Shown here in pieces: positions 23,545 to 34,585 of a DNA stretch of 64,000 nucleotides. How positions within the stretch are numbered: position 1 is the stretch's first letter; every line of letters starts with the position of its first letter. Source of the stretch: Benincasa hispida (taxonomy: Eukaryota > Streptophyta > Magnoliopsida > Cucurbitales > Cucurbitaceae); the NCBI RefSeq assembly GCF_009727055.1, contig NC_052357.1, positions 20,904,908 to 20,968,907 of the forward strand. The letters are read 5' to 3'. The notes below the pieces were generated by a model. It was given only the letters and a program-made list of their open reading frames with translations, ran no database searches and was not told where the DNA came from. Both the position numbers and the translations under genes were made by a program.

Positions 23545-24800
23545 AGTCCTCTGCAGTTGGGGCGTTCTACGATCAGAACTGAATGACTGATCACTGGATT
23601 TGTCTAAACTAACTGATGGTCGTGCTTTAGAATCAATTCTAACCTCTATCTCAACCTGATCAACTGTCTACTATTTCTATTGCTCTTTGACACAAAATGG
23701 CATCTCTGCTTATTAAAGGTCACATCTCTACTAATAATACATTTATTTCTGCCCTCTTCCAAGCACCAAAGTTTATATCTTTTAACACCCTGAGGATAGC
23801 CAATAAACATACATTTCAGTGCCCTCTTATTCAGTTTCCCTTCCTTAACATGAGCATAAGATAAACATCCAAACACTATGAGATGATCCAAACTTGGAGC
23901 TTTTCCTATCCATATCTCATGAGGAGTCTTTAGGCCTAAAGCGGAAGACAGATTCCTATTAATGAGATAACAGTCTGTTTGGGCAGCTTCCCCCCAAAAT
24001 TTCAAGGGTAATGAAGCATTTGTCAAGAGACATCTTGTACGCTCCATAATTGTTCTGTTAAACCTCTCAGCTAAACCATTCTATTGAGTAGTGTACGTAA
24101 CAATGAAATGCATCGTAATTCCTTCAGATTTGCAAAATTTATCAAATTTGTGGTCACAAATTCTAAACCATTGTCTGTCCTCAAATATTTTACCTTCCTG
24201 CTTGTTTGGTTCTCAACCTGCTTTTTCCATTCAAGAAATTTCCCAAAAGCTTCATCCTTTTGTTTTAGTAGATACATCCACACCTTCCTTGAAAAATCAT
24301 CGATGATCGACATGAAGTATCTCGAACCTCCCATAGAAGGTACCTTTGTAGGACCCCATAAATCTGAATAAACATAATCCAAAATTCCTTTGGTAGAATG
24401 CTTCCCTTTCCCAAACTTCACTCTGTAGACTTTCTCATTATGCAATGTTCATAAAATGGGAGTTCAATGTCTTTAACTCCTCCAAGCAAACCTTGTTGTG
24501 AAAGAGCTCGAAGACCTCTTTCACTCACATGAGCTAGTCTGTTATGCCATAACATAGACTTATCTGTTTCTTTCCCAGATGCAACATCAGTACTACTTGA
24601 AACTACAGTACCTTCCAACACATAAAGGCCATTCCTCAAGGTCCCCTTCAACTTAACCAAAGAACCCTTGATAACCTTCAAAACTCCATTCTCAGATTTA
24701 TAGGAATAACCTGCTTTATCTAATTTGCCCAGAGAAATTAAATTTCGTTTGAGTTCTAGAACATACCTTACATTTGTAAGAATTCTGATCATTCCATGTG
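23545..24800 (-). pseudogene. copia C GAG-pre-integrase and integrase
   Basis: GAG-pre-integrase reads in 24418-24792 (MLWHNRLAHVSERGLRALSQ, with His residues of the HHCC finger present and YEHC in place of the usual C-x2-C). The integrase core reads in 24071-24445 (DYVYSDLWGPTKVPSMGGS, FMSIIDDFSRKVWMYLLKQ, LRTDNGLEF). The C-terminal block is 23646-24047 (NRNLSSALGLKTPHEIW, CMFIGYPQGVKRYKLW). The aspartates of the DDE triad can be read; the Glu region lies at the frame break near 24060-24090. Confidence 0.9.
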
Positions 24801-25068
24801 TTGCAATTTACACTGACCCAATTCCTTTTACATCACAAACACCATTATCACCAAGCAAAACTGATCTCCCATCATTTTTCTGAAAATAAATCAAGATATC
24901 TTGATTAGAAGTAATGTGAAATGTGCACCCTGAATCCATAATCCAAGCATCCTGAATATCCCTGCTGGACACCATCAAAACCTCTGCTGAATCATACCCA
25001 TCTGAAACATTTGCTGCACTAGATTCCCCTACATGCTTGCTACTTGATGCTTCCTTACTCTTATTCAA
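24801..25068 (-). pseudogene. copia C aspartic protease region
   Basis: Reads DAWIMDSGCTFHIT, carrying the D-S-G catalytic motif (DSGC variant common in copia), followed by the LLGDNGVCDVKGIGSV block. It overlaps the gag frame end in another frame, consistent with a frameshift between gag and protease. Confidence 0.88.
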
Positions 25069-25860
25069 AGGGAAATTTTTCTTAAAGTGTCATTCTTTAT
25101 GACATAGGAAACACTTTCTGACTTTTCCCTTTGATTTTGACTTGGATCTCGACTCTTTTTCTTTTCCCTTTTTTTTTTCTCACTTTTGCCTCTGGCCATG
25201 AGTAACTCTCCATCCTTGCATTCATTTTTAATCTCAAGGTTTCTCGTTCTCAAGGCATCCGATACTATATCCATGGACAATGAATCTCGTCCATATTTAA
25301 TAGCTGCCTTAACTTCTCGATACAATTCAGACAATGAATTCAGAAGAATAACTGCTTGATTTTCATCTGACATCTTCTCACCGATGTTATTGAGATCAAC
25401 TATAATATTCTGGAATTCATCCAAGTTCTCTTCTAAGCCTTTACTAGAGTCCATCTTATATCCAAAAAATTTCTCTTTTAGATATAATTTATTTGGCAAG
25501 GACTTAGTCAAATAAAGACTTTCTAATTTCTTTCATAACTTCGAATAATGGCCTCATCTACTAGCCTAAGCACTCCATCTGACAGATACAGAAATATTGT
25601 CAAATAGGTCATCTCATCCATATCCTTTTTTCAGCTTCTGTAATTGTTGGCGGAAGGTCATTTTCGTCTAAGATTTTGGCTACCTTTTGTTGTACCAAAA
25701 TAGCTCTAATCTTTTTCCTCCATAACTCGAAATCACCTTTCCCATCAAATTTAACAACTTCAAACCTTGTAGACACTGAATCTGTCAAAATTAATCTCAA
25801 TAAAATTATCCTGAACAAAGAATATGCCAGCACTTTACCACACACTCTCTTGGATTGAAT
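25069..25860 (-). pseudogene. copia C gag
   Basis: The N-terminal matrix-like block reads in 25609-25845 (FEVVKFDGKGDFELWRKKI, AILVQQKVAKILDENDLPP). The C-terminal block reads in 25065-25511 (LYLKEKFFGYKMDSSKGLEE, ILLNSLSELYREVKAAIKYG). The zinc knuckle near 25075-25115 reads CFLCHKEWHFKKN in an alternative frame: C-x2-C-x4-H is kept but the last Cys is Asn, and the frame is shifted. Gag would package the element RNA in virus-like particles. Confidence 0.88.
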
Positions 25861-25875
25861 GGATCTCTGATACCA
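25861..25875 (-). other. primer-binding site (initiator Met tRNA), copia C
   Basis: Minus strand TGGTATCAGAGATCC two bases after the 5' LTR end. This is the usual plant copia primer site complementary to the 3' end of initiator methionine tRNA. Confidence 0.9.
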
Positions 25876-25877
25876 CT

Positions 25878-26340
25878 TGTGAGAGTTTTGAACCTAACTT
25901 AGATAGCCAAACAGAACGCAAACAATCAGCAGAATAAATCAAAAGCAATAAAGAACGAACACCAAGATATATAGTGGTTCGACCAATTTGGTCTACATCC
26001 ACTTTGATCAATTTTATTACGAGCAATGAGGAATTTACAATTACAGATAATCAACAATATAATTTTGATATCCACTGATACCGAGAGATCTGCACTCGAT
26101 GTTGCCTTTAAAACGAGAACAACCCGCTGAAAAACAGCCCAAATCAAGTGCACTACCCGCCTCTGACCGGCGAAATCACGCGCAGATCCACGCGTCTCTC
26201 TCTGTCACTAACAACCGGCGAACTCACGCTGAAATAGAACCCACCGAAACCAAGGCAGCCGCCCAAATCGGACCGGACACCTGCGAGACTCCCATGCTCA
26301 CACCGTCGAACACCCACCTGTGGATGATGAAAACCCACGC
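25878..26340 (-). repeat. 5' LTR of copia element C, U3-truncated
   Basis: 463 bases aligned to the 3' LTR from CTCTCACA up to AAACCCACGC. The outer ~270 bases are replaced by unrelated AT-rich DNA from 26341. Small length differences from the 3' LTR (for example a deletion near 26000 and another near 26055) give a measure of age. Confidence 0.9.
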
Positions 26341-29300
26341 CCAAATGGATCTCTATAATTTTTATTGTTTCAATTTGATACTTGTAATTCTTACAAATGG
26401 TGAATACAAATTTTCTATTTAAGGTAGCAACTGAGGTTTAGGACTAAGGCCATATTTACATCAGGGAAAAAGTATGTTATCAATTTGTTTGTGTTTTGAA
26501 ATTATGTTATGATTACCGTTAGTGAACAATATGAGAAGTATGAATTTGTCATAGTTATTGCTATTTTTACTGTTACTGTTACCATTTGAGATTAAACGAT
26601 AATAGTAATGATAACAGTAAATGTGACAGATCCATAATTCTAAGTAAATGTGATCAAAATGTTTTGATGTACAAAATACAATTATATTATAGTAATTGAA
26701 CGTGGAAATGCTGGGGAATGAAATTTCTTGAAATTATTGTATAATTAATAGTCTATTGAAATATAAAAGAAACAATATCATATAATATATATTTGTATGT
26801 CTGAATGTATCTAAAAGTCATCCATATCAACGGCTAAAATCCCAATTTCCCACCTAATTAAATATCTAACGGTGTGAATCATGCAAATCGAATATATTAC
26901 ATCCTCACATTCCACAGTCAACTAAAATTCTGAAGCATATTTTTTTGAACTAATACTTAATTAATTTTTTATTTTCTAAAGCTGTCCAATAATAAATAAT
27001 AAAAAAAATCTATTTTCTAAAACATAATTTATAAGGGCAAAAAGTCCAAGAATTTGGTGGCCAAATAGATTCTCGCGCGATTTTAGCCTATTTTGTTGTA
27101 GATTACATTTTGGTTTCTACAGTTGACTAATGTATTGTTTGGTTCCTAAGCTCTTATATGCTTTTTTTTTTTTTTTTTTTTTTTTAGAGAAATTATTTTA
27201 AATGTCAAACTATCAAAAATATATTCAAATATATTAAAATATCACTTTCTATTAGTTTTAGACACTGATATTCGTTATTAGTGTTTATCAGTATTTATAA
27301 GTGTCATAGTCTAAATTGTAAAAGTCTATCAGTGAAAGATGATAGTAGTCAATCACTATTTATCAGTGTCTATCACTGATAGACAGTAGACACTGATAAA
27401 CAATAACATTTTACTATATTTATAAATATTTTTATCATTTTTTTATATTTGAAAACAACCCTATTTTTTAAGTTATTCTTTAGAGTGTGAAATTATCCAA
27501 TCACATTCAATATTGTTTTTTTTTAAAAAAAAAACATAATCTGAACAACAGGTGAGAGTTCAAACTATTGACTATTGAGTATGGGCGAATTTACCATAGG
27601 GCTAGTGGCTCAAACCTCTCAACTTCAATGCACAGTACATTATTATATTAGCTATGACAACATATTAAATTTTTTGTATTGACTTAGTCTATGAACTTTA
27701 AAAAGTGCAAAACTTAAACTTCTAATTCGTAAAATTTATGGATCTAGTAGATACAAAATTAAAATTAAAATTTTATTAGACATAAATTTAATTTTATTTA
27801 TAATAGATCAAATTAAAAAAAATGTATTTGTTAAGAACGTATAAGACATGAAATTGAAAGTTTAAAGACATATTGGACATTTTTAAATTTAAGTGATCTA
27901 TTAGATATAAAATTAAAAATTTATGAACTAAATTTATAATTATTTTTTTTAAACTTGTTGCAAAACTTTAAACTAAACCTTTAAACAAAAGTTTAAATAA
28001 AAGTTTTGGACCCGGCACTGCTATTGCAATGGACTCTTAAGAGTTAAATTATGCTCCAATTTCTCTTTTGTTTTCATCTCATTCTTTCCATACATGTCTC
28101 TTCAAATGTAATCATGTAATTTTCTTTCTTTTAAGCATAATTCAATTGGTTTTTTAAAAAAGAAAAAAAAAAAAAACACGTAGCTCAATTATTGGTAAAA
28201 ATCTAGTAACTTTCTTAATTGCAATATAGGTAAAAAAAATCATGTATTTAGCCTAAACTTTAAAACAATTATTTTCAACTTCAATCATTGAAAATTTCAT
28301 TTATCCTTAATAAAGGATTTTTTAAAACATTAATTAAATTTATTTTTTTTGAGGTCAAATCTCAAACTCAATAATATATTAATTTTTAAAATTTCAAAAA
28401 CGGCCTAAGAATGTAATTTAAAGAAAAAATTTTGATGACTTGAAAAGAGTTTTAGAAAAAAAATTAAAAACTTAGATAAATTTAAATTAGAAATCAAATA
28501 GGATTTAATATGAACCACGAATAAAAATATAACTCAAGAAAGATGATAATTGGTTAAGTAAACATAAAATAATACATTAAGATTTTAATAAAAAAAATAT
28601 ATTGAAGATCGATTCCGAACTTCCAAAGAATCGATTTCCTCACCTCAAGAATTCTAGAAAATTGAACACTCAAATTTTCTAGATTCCTGTTTTAGCAAAG
28701 GGAGAGGTAAATAAAATTTAAGGTAGTTAACATAATACAATTTATAACTTAATATGTTTGTGTGAAATGGCAATACAAGAAAATGAGTGGATGAATATAA
28801 AAAGCAAAAATTCGGAATATGAAGTAAAGAAAAGAAAATTAGAGGGAAAAAATGATTTAAAAAAATTAAAGAAAAAAATTCAATGAATTAAAAGGAAGCA
28901 TAAAAGCTATACTTCATTTTTCTTTTTCTTTTTTAATTTTTTTTTCTTTCCTTCCCCCTCCCATTCTTCTTTCTCAACTCAAACCTTTTCTTCTTCTTTC
29001 TTCACCATTTTTTTCTTCTTCTTCAACATTCTTCATCAATAACAGGCAATATTGTTTCAATACCCCAAGGTACCCACACTCAAATGTATGTGTTACTCTC
29101 TATTGTTTCATACCTATTCTTCTCTCAGATATTAAAATCAGAAAATTTATGCCAATAAGTAATAGCTTGAGTTTTAAAAAATAAAATTATGTGAAACAAA
29201 GAACATTAAATGTCTATCTGAGATCCCATCATAAAACCAACAACACACGTCCTAATAGAACTTGATCAATAGTGTAGATTCTATTAGGGTTAAAATTGAT

Positions 29301-30061
29301 ACAATCAGTCAAAACTTTTATTTAAGTTCATGAAATTTAAAGATAAAGGTTAAAATTGATACAATCCATCAAATTTGAGGTTTAAATTGATATAAATACA
29401 ACCTCCTAAACTTAAAATCAAATGATATTTTTGTCCTTTAATTAAACAAACATATTATAAATGAACTCAAAATTGGTACTAACACAAATTTTAAAATATT
29501 CATAAAATAGTCTAGCTTAATGTCTAAAACATAAAGATTGACGGTACAAATTATATAAATTGAATTCTGTAAAGAAAATCATTGAAATATAGCTCTTATT
29601 GTATAACACCAAAATGATATAAAGGAAAGAGGGAAAAAAACCTATATAAACTTAGATTACTCTTAAACAACCTTTCACCCCAAAAATAAACTTAATAAAT
29701 TTGGGCCAAACATTTTTAATTTCAAAATTATTATAAATTCAAATTCTCACTGACACACGTAGGTTGTTGGTTACTCTACGATAGGACCATCTCATAAAAT
29801 TCTTTGTTTAAATATGCAAGAAGAGGAATTTACGGACATTGCTAGAAGAATAATGTAACGATTTGAAGAAAAGAAACATACAACCATTTTAAAAGTAAAA
29901 TCTTGCTATTGGGATTTATGAAAGCAAATTTTTTAAGGAATATCAATATCATAAATAATAGTATATAGTTAATTACTTACATTAAAAAACTGACAAATTT
30001 TCGGTAATTTTGAGGCGGACTATTTTAACAGCCAAAATAGTCAAGTGGTTCTATTTTTGGC
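26341..30061. other. AT-rich intergenic DNA
   Basis: About 3.7 kb upstream of element C and downstream of the kinase. It holds one MITE (27187-27461), a short hairpin at about 26567-26623 (TTTACTGTTACTGTTACC facing GATAACAGTAAA), a dispersed repeat at 27650-27960, poly-A/T runs and a pyrimidine-rich stretch at 28915-29030. No open frame with a recognisable domain was seen. Confidence 0.65.
27187..27461. mobile_element. Mutator-type MITE copy (GATAGACA-rich)
   Basis: It starts GAGAAATTATTTTAAATG and ends ATTTGAAAACAACCC, the same ends as the MITE at 43604-43815. Inside it carries many forward and inverted TCTATCACTGATAGACA words. The flanking 9-mers are similar T-rich words (left TTTTTTTTA, right TATTTTTTA), compatible with a degraded 9-bp target duplication. 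Confidence 0.7.
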
Positions 30062-30131
30062 TGCAATAGAGATCTTCAAGTAAGTCAAAGTCACTTATCT
30101 ATTATCTTGAGACTTTAGCTCAAAATAACTT

Positions 30132-31043
30132 CTATAAAAATCCTCTTTCTTCAAACCATTCTATATCTGATAAATCAGGTAAACTTTGAGTCGAGAACAA
30201 CTCATCAACTTTATATTCTTCTTTAAGATAAGGATGTTTGAGTAGCATATTAGCCGTCCATCTTTGTTCAGACTTTTGATCGATACATTTTGAAAGAAAA
30301 TCTCTTCCTTCTCTAGATAATTCTTCTGGAATGTCTGCTGGTAGATCCATTTGATTCACAATCTTTTTCACTAGTTGTCCCAGAGTTTTACAATCACTCC
30401 ATTCCGGCTTTCCATAAATCATTTCAATTAAAACACAACCCAAAGACCAGATATCAAGTGAAGTATTGATCTTACCAAAAAGAATGGATTCTGGTGAAAT
30501 ATATTTTGGTGTTCCTCTAAATCTTGGTTTGGCATTGGTGGATATCGCCACTTCCTCAAACTCATCGCATTTCTTGGAAAGCCCAAAGTTAGCTATCTTC
30601 AACTTCACCTTGCCAGTATCATCGGGGAACACAAGAATATTATCTACTTTGATATCGCCATGTACATACCCTCGCTCATGAATACAACAAAGACCTCTTA
30701 AAATCATTTTGAGATACTCTTTGACCTCAACCTCTGGAAATTTCTCTCGTCGCCTAATCAAGTCTATTAAACTACCTCCGGCATCATACTCCAATGTAAG
30801 GTTGTAAGTAACAGTATCAAGAGAGTCCCCTTCAAAACAAATACCACTCCCAACGCGTTGAATAATTTCAGGACATCCATTAAAATTGAGCAAAATAGTT
30901 TCTTCTATCATGAGTGAATAAACATATTCTACCAAAACTACTTTAAGAGCAACAAAATCAAGAGGTGCACTAGTTGGCCCTGCTAAGAACACTGTACCAT
31001 GAGAACCTTTACCTAAAACCTTCACTTGATTCCAATTAGACAT
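30132..31043 (-). CDS. MAPKKK-like serine/threonine protein kinase, DFG changed to NFG
   Basis: A 303-residue protein that is almost only a kinase domain, from MSNWNQVKVLGKGSHGTVFL to the stop. Visible motifs are the glycine loop (GKGSHG, 11-16), the ATP-anchoring Lys34 (VALK), a helix-C Glu (about 47), HGDIKVDN with Asp130, Lys132 and Asn135, SPES (183-186) and DIWSLG (197-202). The loop resembles the plant MAPKKK13-21 group, in which the HRD arginine is also replaced. The Mg-binding DFG aspartate is Asn152 (AAC at 30588-30590), so catalysis may be lost or weak. I chose the ATG at 31041-31043; the frame is open four codons further up but with no ATG. It is slightly shorter than Arabidopsis relatives (about 340-370 residues). 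A broken copy lies at 10796-11838. Confidence 0.88.
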   Translation of the reverse strand: MSNWNQVKVLGKGSHGTVFLAGPTSAPLDFVALKVVLVEYVYSLMIEETILLNFNGCPEIIQRVGSGICFEGDSLDTVTYNLTLEYDAGGSLIDLIRRREKFPEVEVKEYLKMILRGLCCIHERGYVHGDIKVDNILVFPDDTGKVKLKIANFGLSKKCDEFEEVAISTNAKPRFRGTPKYISPESILFGKINTSLDIWSLGCVLIEMIYGKPEWSDCKTLGQLVKKIVNQMDLPADIPEELSREGRDFLSKCIDQKSEQRWTANMLLKHPYLKEEYKVDELFSTQSLPDLSDIEWFEERGFL

Positions 31044-31093
31044 CTCCAAAATCAAGAAGTAATTTCTCCCTTCCTTTTATTATAGAATAACGT

Positions 31094-31195
31094 CTGCAAA
31101 ATGATCAAAACCAAAAGGAAAAAAAATGATTAACAAATCTGGAAATTAAAGAAAGCGATAAGAAAATATAATGTATGGGTTATAAGTGTTTATAC
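31094..31195 (-). other. candidate 5'-UTR intron of the kinase gene
   Basis: On the minus strand TTGAAG is followed by GTATAAACAC (donor at 31195), and a T-rich tract leads to TTTTGCAG (acceptor ending 31094). The interval is 102 bases, typical for a short plant intron, and lies between a TATA-like word and the ATG. The acceptor is conserved in the pseudogene copy but the donor is not. No transcript evidence is available here. Confidence 0.45.
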
Positions 31196-31337
31196 CTTCA
31201 ACTGAGTGCTTCACTGAATTCGCCGGCAGAAAGAAAAAGAAAAAAGCGATTACGGCAAAGAAAAATAATGGTTGAGAGAGAATAGCCACCAAAATTTTTA
31301 ATTCAGATGAACATAAATTTTAGAATAAGGCGTGGAG

Positions 31338-31348
31338 TTATTTTTATA
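31338..31348 (-). promoter_or_regulatory. TATA-like box upstream of the kinase gene
   Basis: Minus strand TATAAAAATAA about 295 bases before the ATG; with the proposed intron the mature leader would be about 170 bases. The word is conserved in the pseudogene's upstream copy (near 12098-12110). Confidence 0.45.
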
Positions 31349-32326
31349 AGTAGAGAGAATCAACCTCCTATTAGAAAAATAAATTTAAACATTTTAACTT
31401 ATCATATCCTTTTTCTAAATTAAAAAGGAAAACTTATCATATCCCTTTCCCTTTTAATTTTGGACAATGTGTTTCAATTTCAATAAAGAAAATTCCAACT
31501 ATTCCGATTTGAAGTTGTTCAAATTTCTATAAAGAAAACAATATATTAGCAGTTTATTTTTTAATTTTATTGTTCATTTCCATGATAATTAGATTCTGAC
31601 TAAAAAGATTCTGGGCTAATTTGAAAATATGAAATCAAAACTAATTTAATTTATACAATATTATGTTTCTTTTTAACAAAATTTGGCCAAAGATCCTCGT
31701 AATATTGAGTCTAGATAAGTAATGGCATATAATATTAATTGTTGAATATATATTGCGATGTGTTCCAACGGTGAGTTAAAATTTTTTTTAGTGCTCTCAT
31801 AGTATCTATTATATCTTTATGTTCAAATTATGACTTTTTTTTGCTCATAAATAATTACTTAGAGGGTGTTTAGAGCGTGAGTTCAATTATTAAGTTTTGA
31901 TTATTTAGTCTTGAAAAATTATGATTCATTTGGTTTATCTTTTCAAGTGTTTAATTTTAAAATAAAATTTGAAGTGTTTAATTAATGTGGAGTTAAATAG
32001 TTTGAATTTGAAGAACATATTTGTTCAGTCAAAATTTAAGAAATCTTGTATTTGGGTGTAGAGTTGAAGTTCTACTGATTTTTCTTTTATGTACATAAAT
32101 TTGATCTCAAATTCTCCTACATTTTTTTATTTTTAATTTTCAAATTTGCTCCAATTTGATCTAAAATAATGTAACCTATTTTTTCACTCACCAAAAAATT
32201 ATATCTACAAATGTATTTATCATAATTTTATTTAATTTCATACTTTTTTTTTAATTATGCATAAAATCGACTAGCTTAATGAATAATATTTGTTTGTAGG
32301 CGTGAAATTGACACATTGTTGGCCAC

Positions 32327-32329
<3 letters not shown>

Positions 32330-32362
<33 letters not shown>
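32330..32362. repeat. (AT)n microsatellite
   Basis: About 16 uninterrupted TA units between GGCCACGTT and CTTATTTATT. Confidence 0.95.
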
Positions 32363-32364
<2 letters not shown>

Positions 32365-32675
32365 TATTTATTTATTTATTGTGAACACGTAAATATGCCC
32401 CTAAAGACAACCCTATTTTTGTCCATGTTTAACTCATATGTTCCACAACCGTTAATGAATGTTGTAAGGTGTTTGATTGTATAAATAATAGTATTTTGTC
32501 TGCATTAAATGCAATACTTACATGTAGAACATTGTAAAATATTTTATTTATTTGTTTATTGAGTTCGCATCTCAAATGAGTGTTAAGAATTTGGAAAAGT
32601 ACGTGTAGTTAAATGGCAGAGTAAAAAGTTATGAAAAAAAAATGATAATAGAAACGAAAAACAAAAAACAAAATC

Positions 32676-32735
32676 ATGATGATGATGATTATGATGATGA
32701 TGGTGATGATAATGATGACAACGACAACGACGACA
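32676..32735. repeat. (GAT)n / (GAC)n compound microsatellite
   Basis: Imperfect GATGATGATGATTATGATGA units grading into GACAACGACAACGACGAC. The minus-strand reading as a His-rich peptide is a by-product, not a gene. Confidence 0.92.
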
Positions 32736-34570
32736 AAGATAACACATAATAAATGCATATTTTTTAAGTAACAAAAAACTACACTTGATATTCATAACTC
32801 GACACAACTCAACTCTACACACAAAATGCAGACTTTCTAAACTAATTTGACTCAACACCACAAACACATACAATTATTACCAATTTAGCTCAACTCTACA
32901 CGCACAATTATTACCCACCGATAATTTTTACCAACTCAACTTAATCAAACTTTCTGTACCAAACATACCATTAATGAAAAAATCAATGATAAATGTGTAA
33001 ACCTAGAAATTTAAGGACCAAATGAAAATAAAACTCAAAACTCAATGGTAAAAATATAACATTTTGAAACCTACAACGCTCAAATGAAAACTAAACTCAA
33101 AATTGAAAAATCTGCTTTTAGTCTTTAAAGTCTGGGGTTAATGTCTATTTGGTCCATTCACCAAACATCGTTGGTTATGTTTACTTGAAAATGATTTAGG
33201 AGATGAGAAGATGGATGAGCTCATCTACACAACATCGTGAAAAAAATCTCTCCTCCGCAGTAAAATATCATTTCTAACAATTCATCTCTGTTGTAAAAAA
33301 TAGCTCTTCGTTGTTGAAAAAGCTCTAATCGCTCCTTGTTGCCAGTCTTGTCCTGCCGTAAACGTCCCTAACTGCTTACCACCACTTGAATGCAAACTAA
33401 CCAAAATATTGCTTCTAAGTTGAAATCTTGAAAAGTAAAAGGGTTGTCAGAAATAACCTCCTCAAGTTTTCATCTTTCAAAAACTAGCAATTTTTTAAAA
33501 ACTCGTTACAATAATTTTTCTTGGCCTACTTTCGCCTGAGATTGAGCACTGAGAATTACATAAAAATTTAACTTTTTTTTCTTTAACTTATCTATTGTGA
33601 AGAAGATTTGACTCAAATACCTCAGTTTTTTGTTTGTTTATAACTAACTTTGTAAATAGTCAGTTGGTATACTCTATAAACACTAGTGATTTTAAATTCA
33701 AAACAAAGAGTTGTCATCATTTTCCTTAGCTTTCTGAAAACAAAAAAACTGTATGCAATAAAAGAATTCAGATCTTCTCGTGGACGTAGGCAATCTTACC
33801 GTACAACGTAAATACTGTCTCTCCATCTTCTTGCCTTATCTTTCTTTTTCATATGAGTTTTTTCTTTACTGAAAGTCGTGCGCCATTCAATTATCTTTTA
33901 AATCACATCGAGTAATCTAAATATCGAGTTAATCATGCATCGATTCTTCGTTATCGATTAAGTTCGAGTACATCATTTTCACCTTCGAATCGCACCAAGT
34001 ATCGTTCAAGAATCGTCGAGTACCATCGAGTATTAGTTCTGTTGTCATCGAGTTCCATCGAGGACTTAATAGAGACTCGTCAGACGAATAAGGAAATTCT
34101 CATTGAGGATCGAGTAGGAAGACGTCGAGCATCGAGGATTTGGCAGAATATTTCTGAGTCATTTCTTCATCTTTCCAGCATTGATCTTGAGTATTTCGGC
34201 CTTGTGAAGTGTAACACCCCCAGAGTGTTTTTTCTTCAAGAATAAACTTTTGAGGACGAAAGTTCTTTAAGGAGGGAAGAATGTAACACCCCACACATTT
34301 TTTATAGTAATTATGTAATTTCAGTAACTTTATTATTTGGAATTTCAGTAATTGTTATTAGTTGAAGGGCATTTTTGGAATTTTAGACTTCAAGTGTAAT
34401 TGTAGGAATTTAAATGTTGGCGTGAATTTATTCATTTTAAAATTCAATTTGAAAATTAATGGCAGGAATTAATTTTCTTATAAAACGGAAAGGAATTTAA
34501 TAATATAAAACGGAAAGGAATTAAATGTAATTAAATTTATTTCCTTTTTTGTTTTTTTTTTTATTATTAT

Positions 34571-34585
34571 ATATATATATAAAAG
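34571..34585 (+). promoter_or_regulatory. TATA box in Gypsy 5' LTR
   Basis: ATATATATATAAAAG just before GAGAACCCTTTCC. The corresponding place in the 3' LTR reads ATTATTATTATAAAAAAAAA, a weaker match, so promoter strength may differ between the LTRs. Confidence 0.6.

Larger units (their letters stand above)
21017..26340 (-). mobile_element. Ty1/copia element C with one full and one truncated LTR
   Basis: On the minus strand the order is truncated 5' LTR (26340-25878), primer site, gag, protease, integrase, RT, RNase H, polypurine tract and a complete 3' LTR (21752-21017). The LTRs align closely, but the 5' LTR similarity ends at AAACCCACGC (26340), losing about 270 bases of U3. The coding region has several frameshifts but long readable stretches (up to 231 residues), so it is younger than elements A and B. 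It is a different copia family from those two. Confidence 0.93.
31441..34204. other. AT-rich intergenic DNA with microsatellites
   Basis: No gene recognised. Contents: a dispersed repeat at 31998-32270 matching 14226-14560; AGGGTGTTTAGAGCGTGAG at about 31862 and ACCAAACATACC near 32958, which could be the ends of a decayed MITE; two microsatellites; an arm of the inverted-repeat family at 33440-33600; and an ATCGAG-word-rich stretch at 33898-34135 just left of the Gypsy element. Confidence 0.6.

Noticed and set aside
32583..32873. Minus-strand His-rich open frame
   Set aside because: The poly-His run is the GAT microsatellite read backward; the rest has no motif.
34042..34245. Open frame as a Gypsy chromodomain remnant left of the 5' LTR
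   Set aside because: The peptide does not align convincingly with the chromodomain tail at 41160-41336, and the frame runs across the LTR start at 34210.
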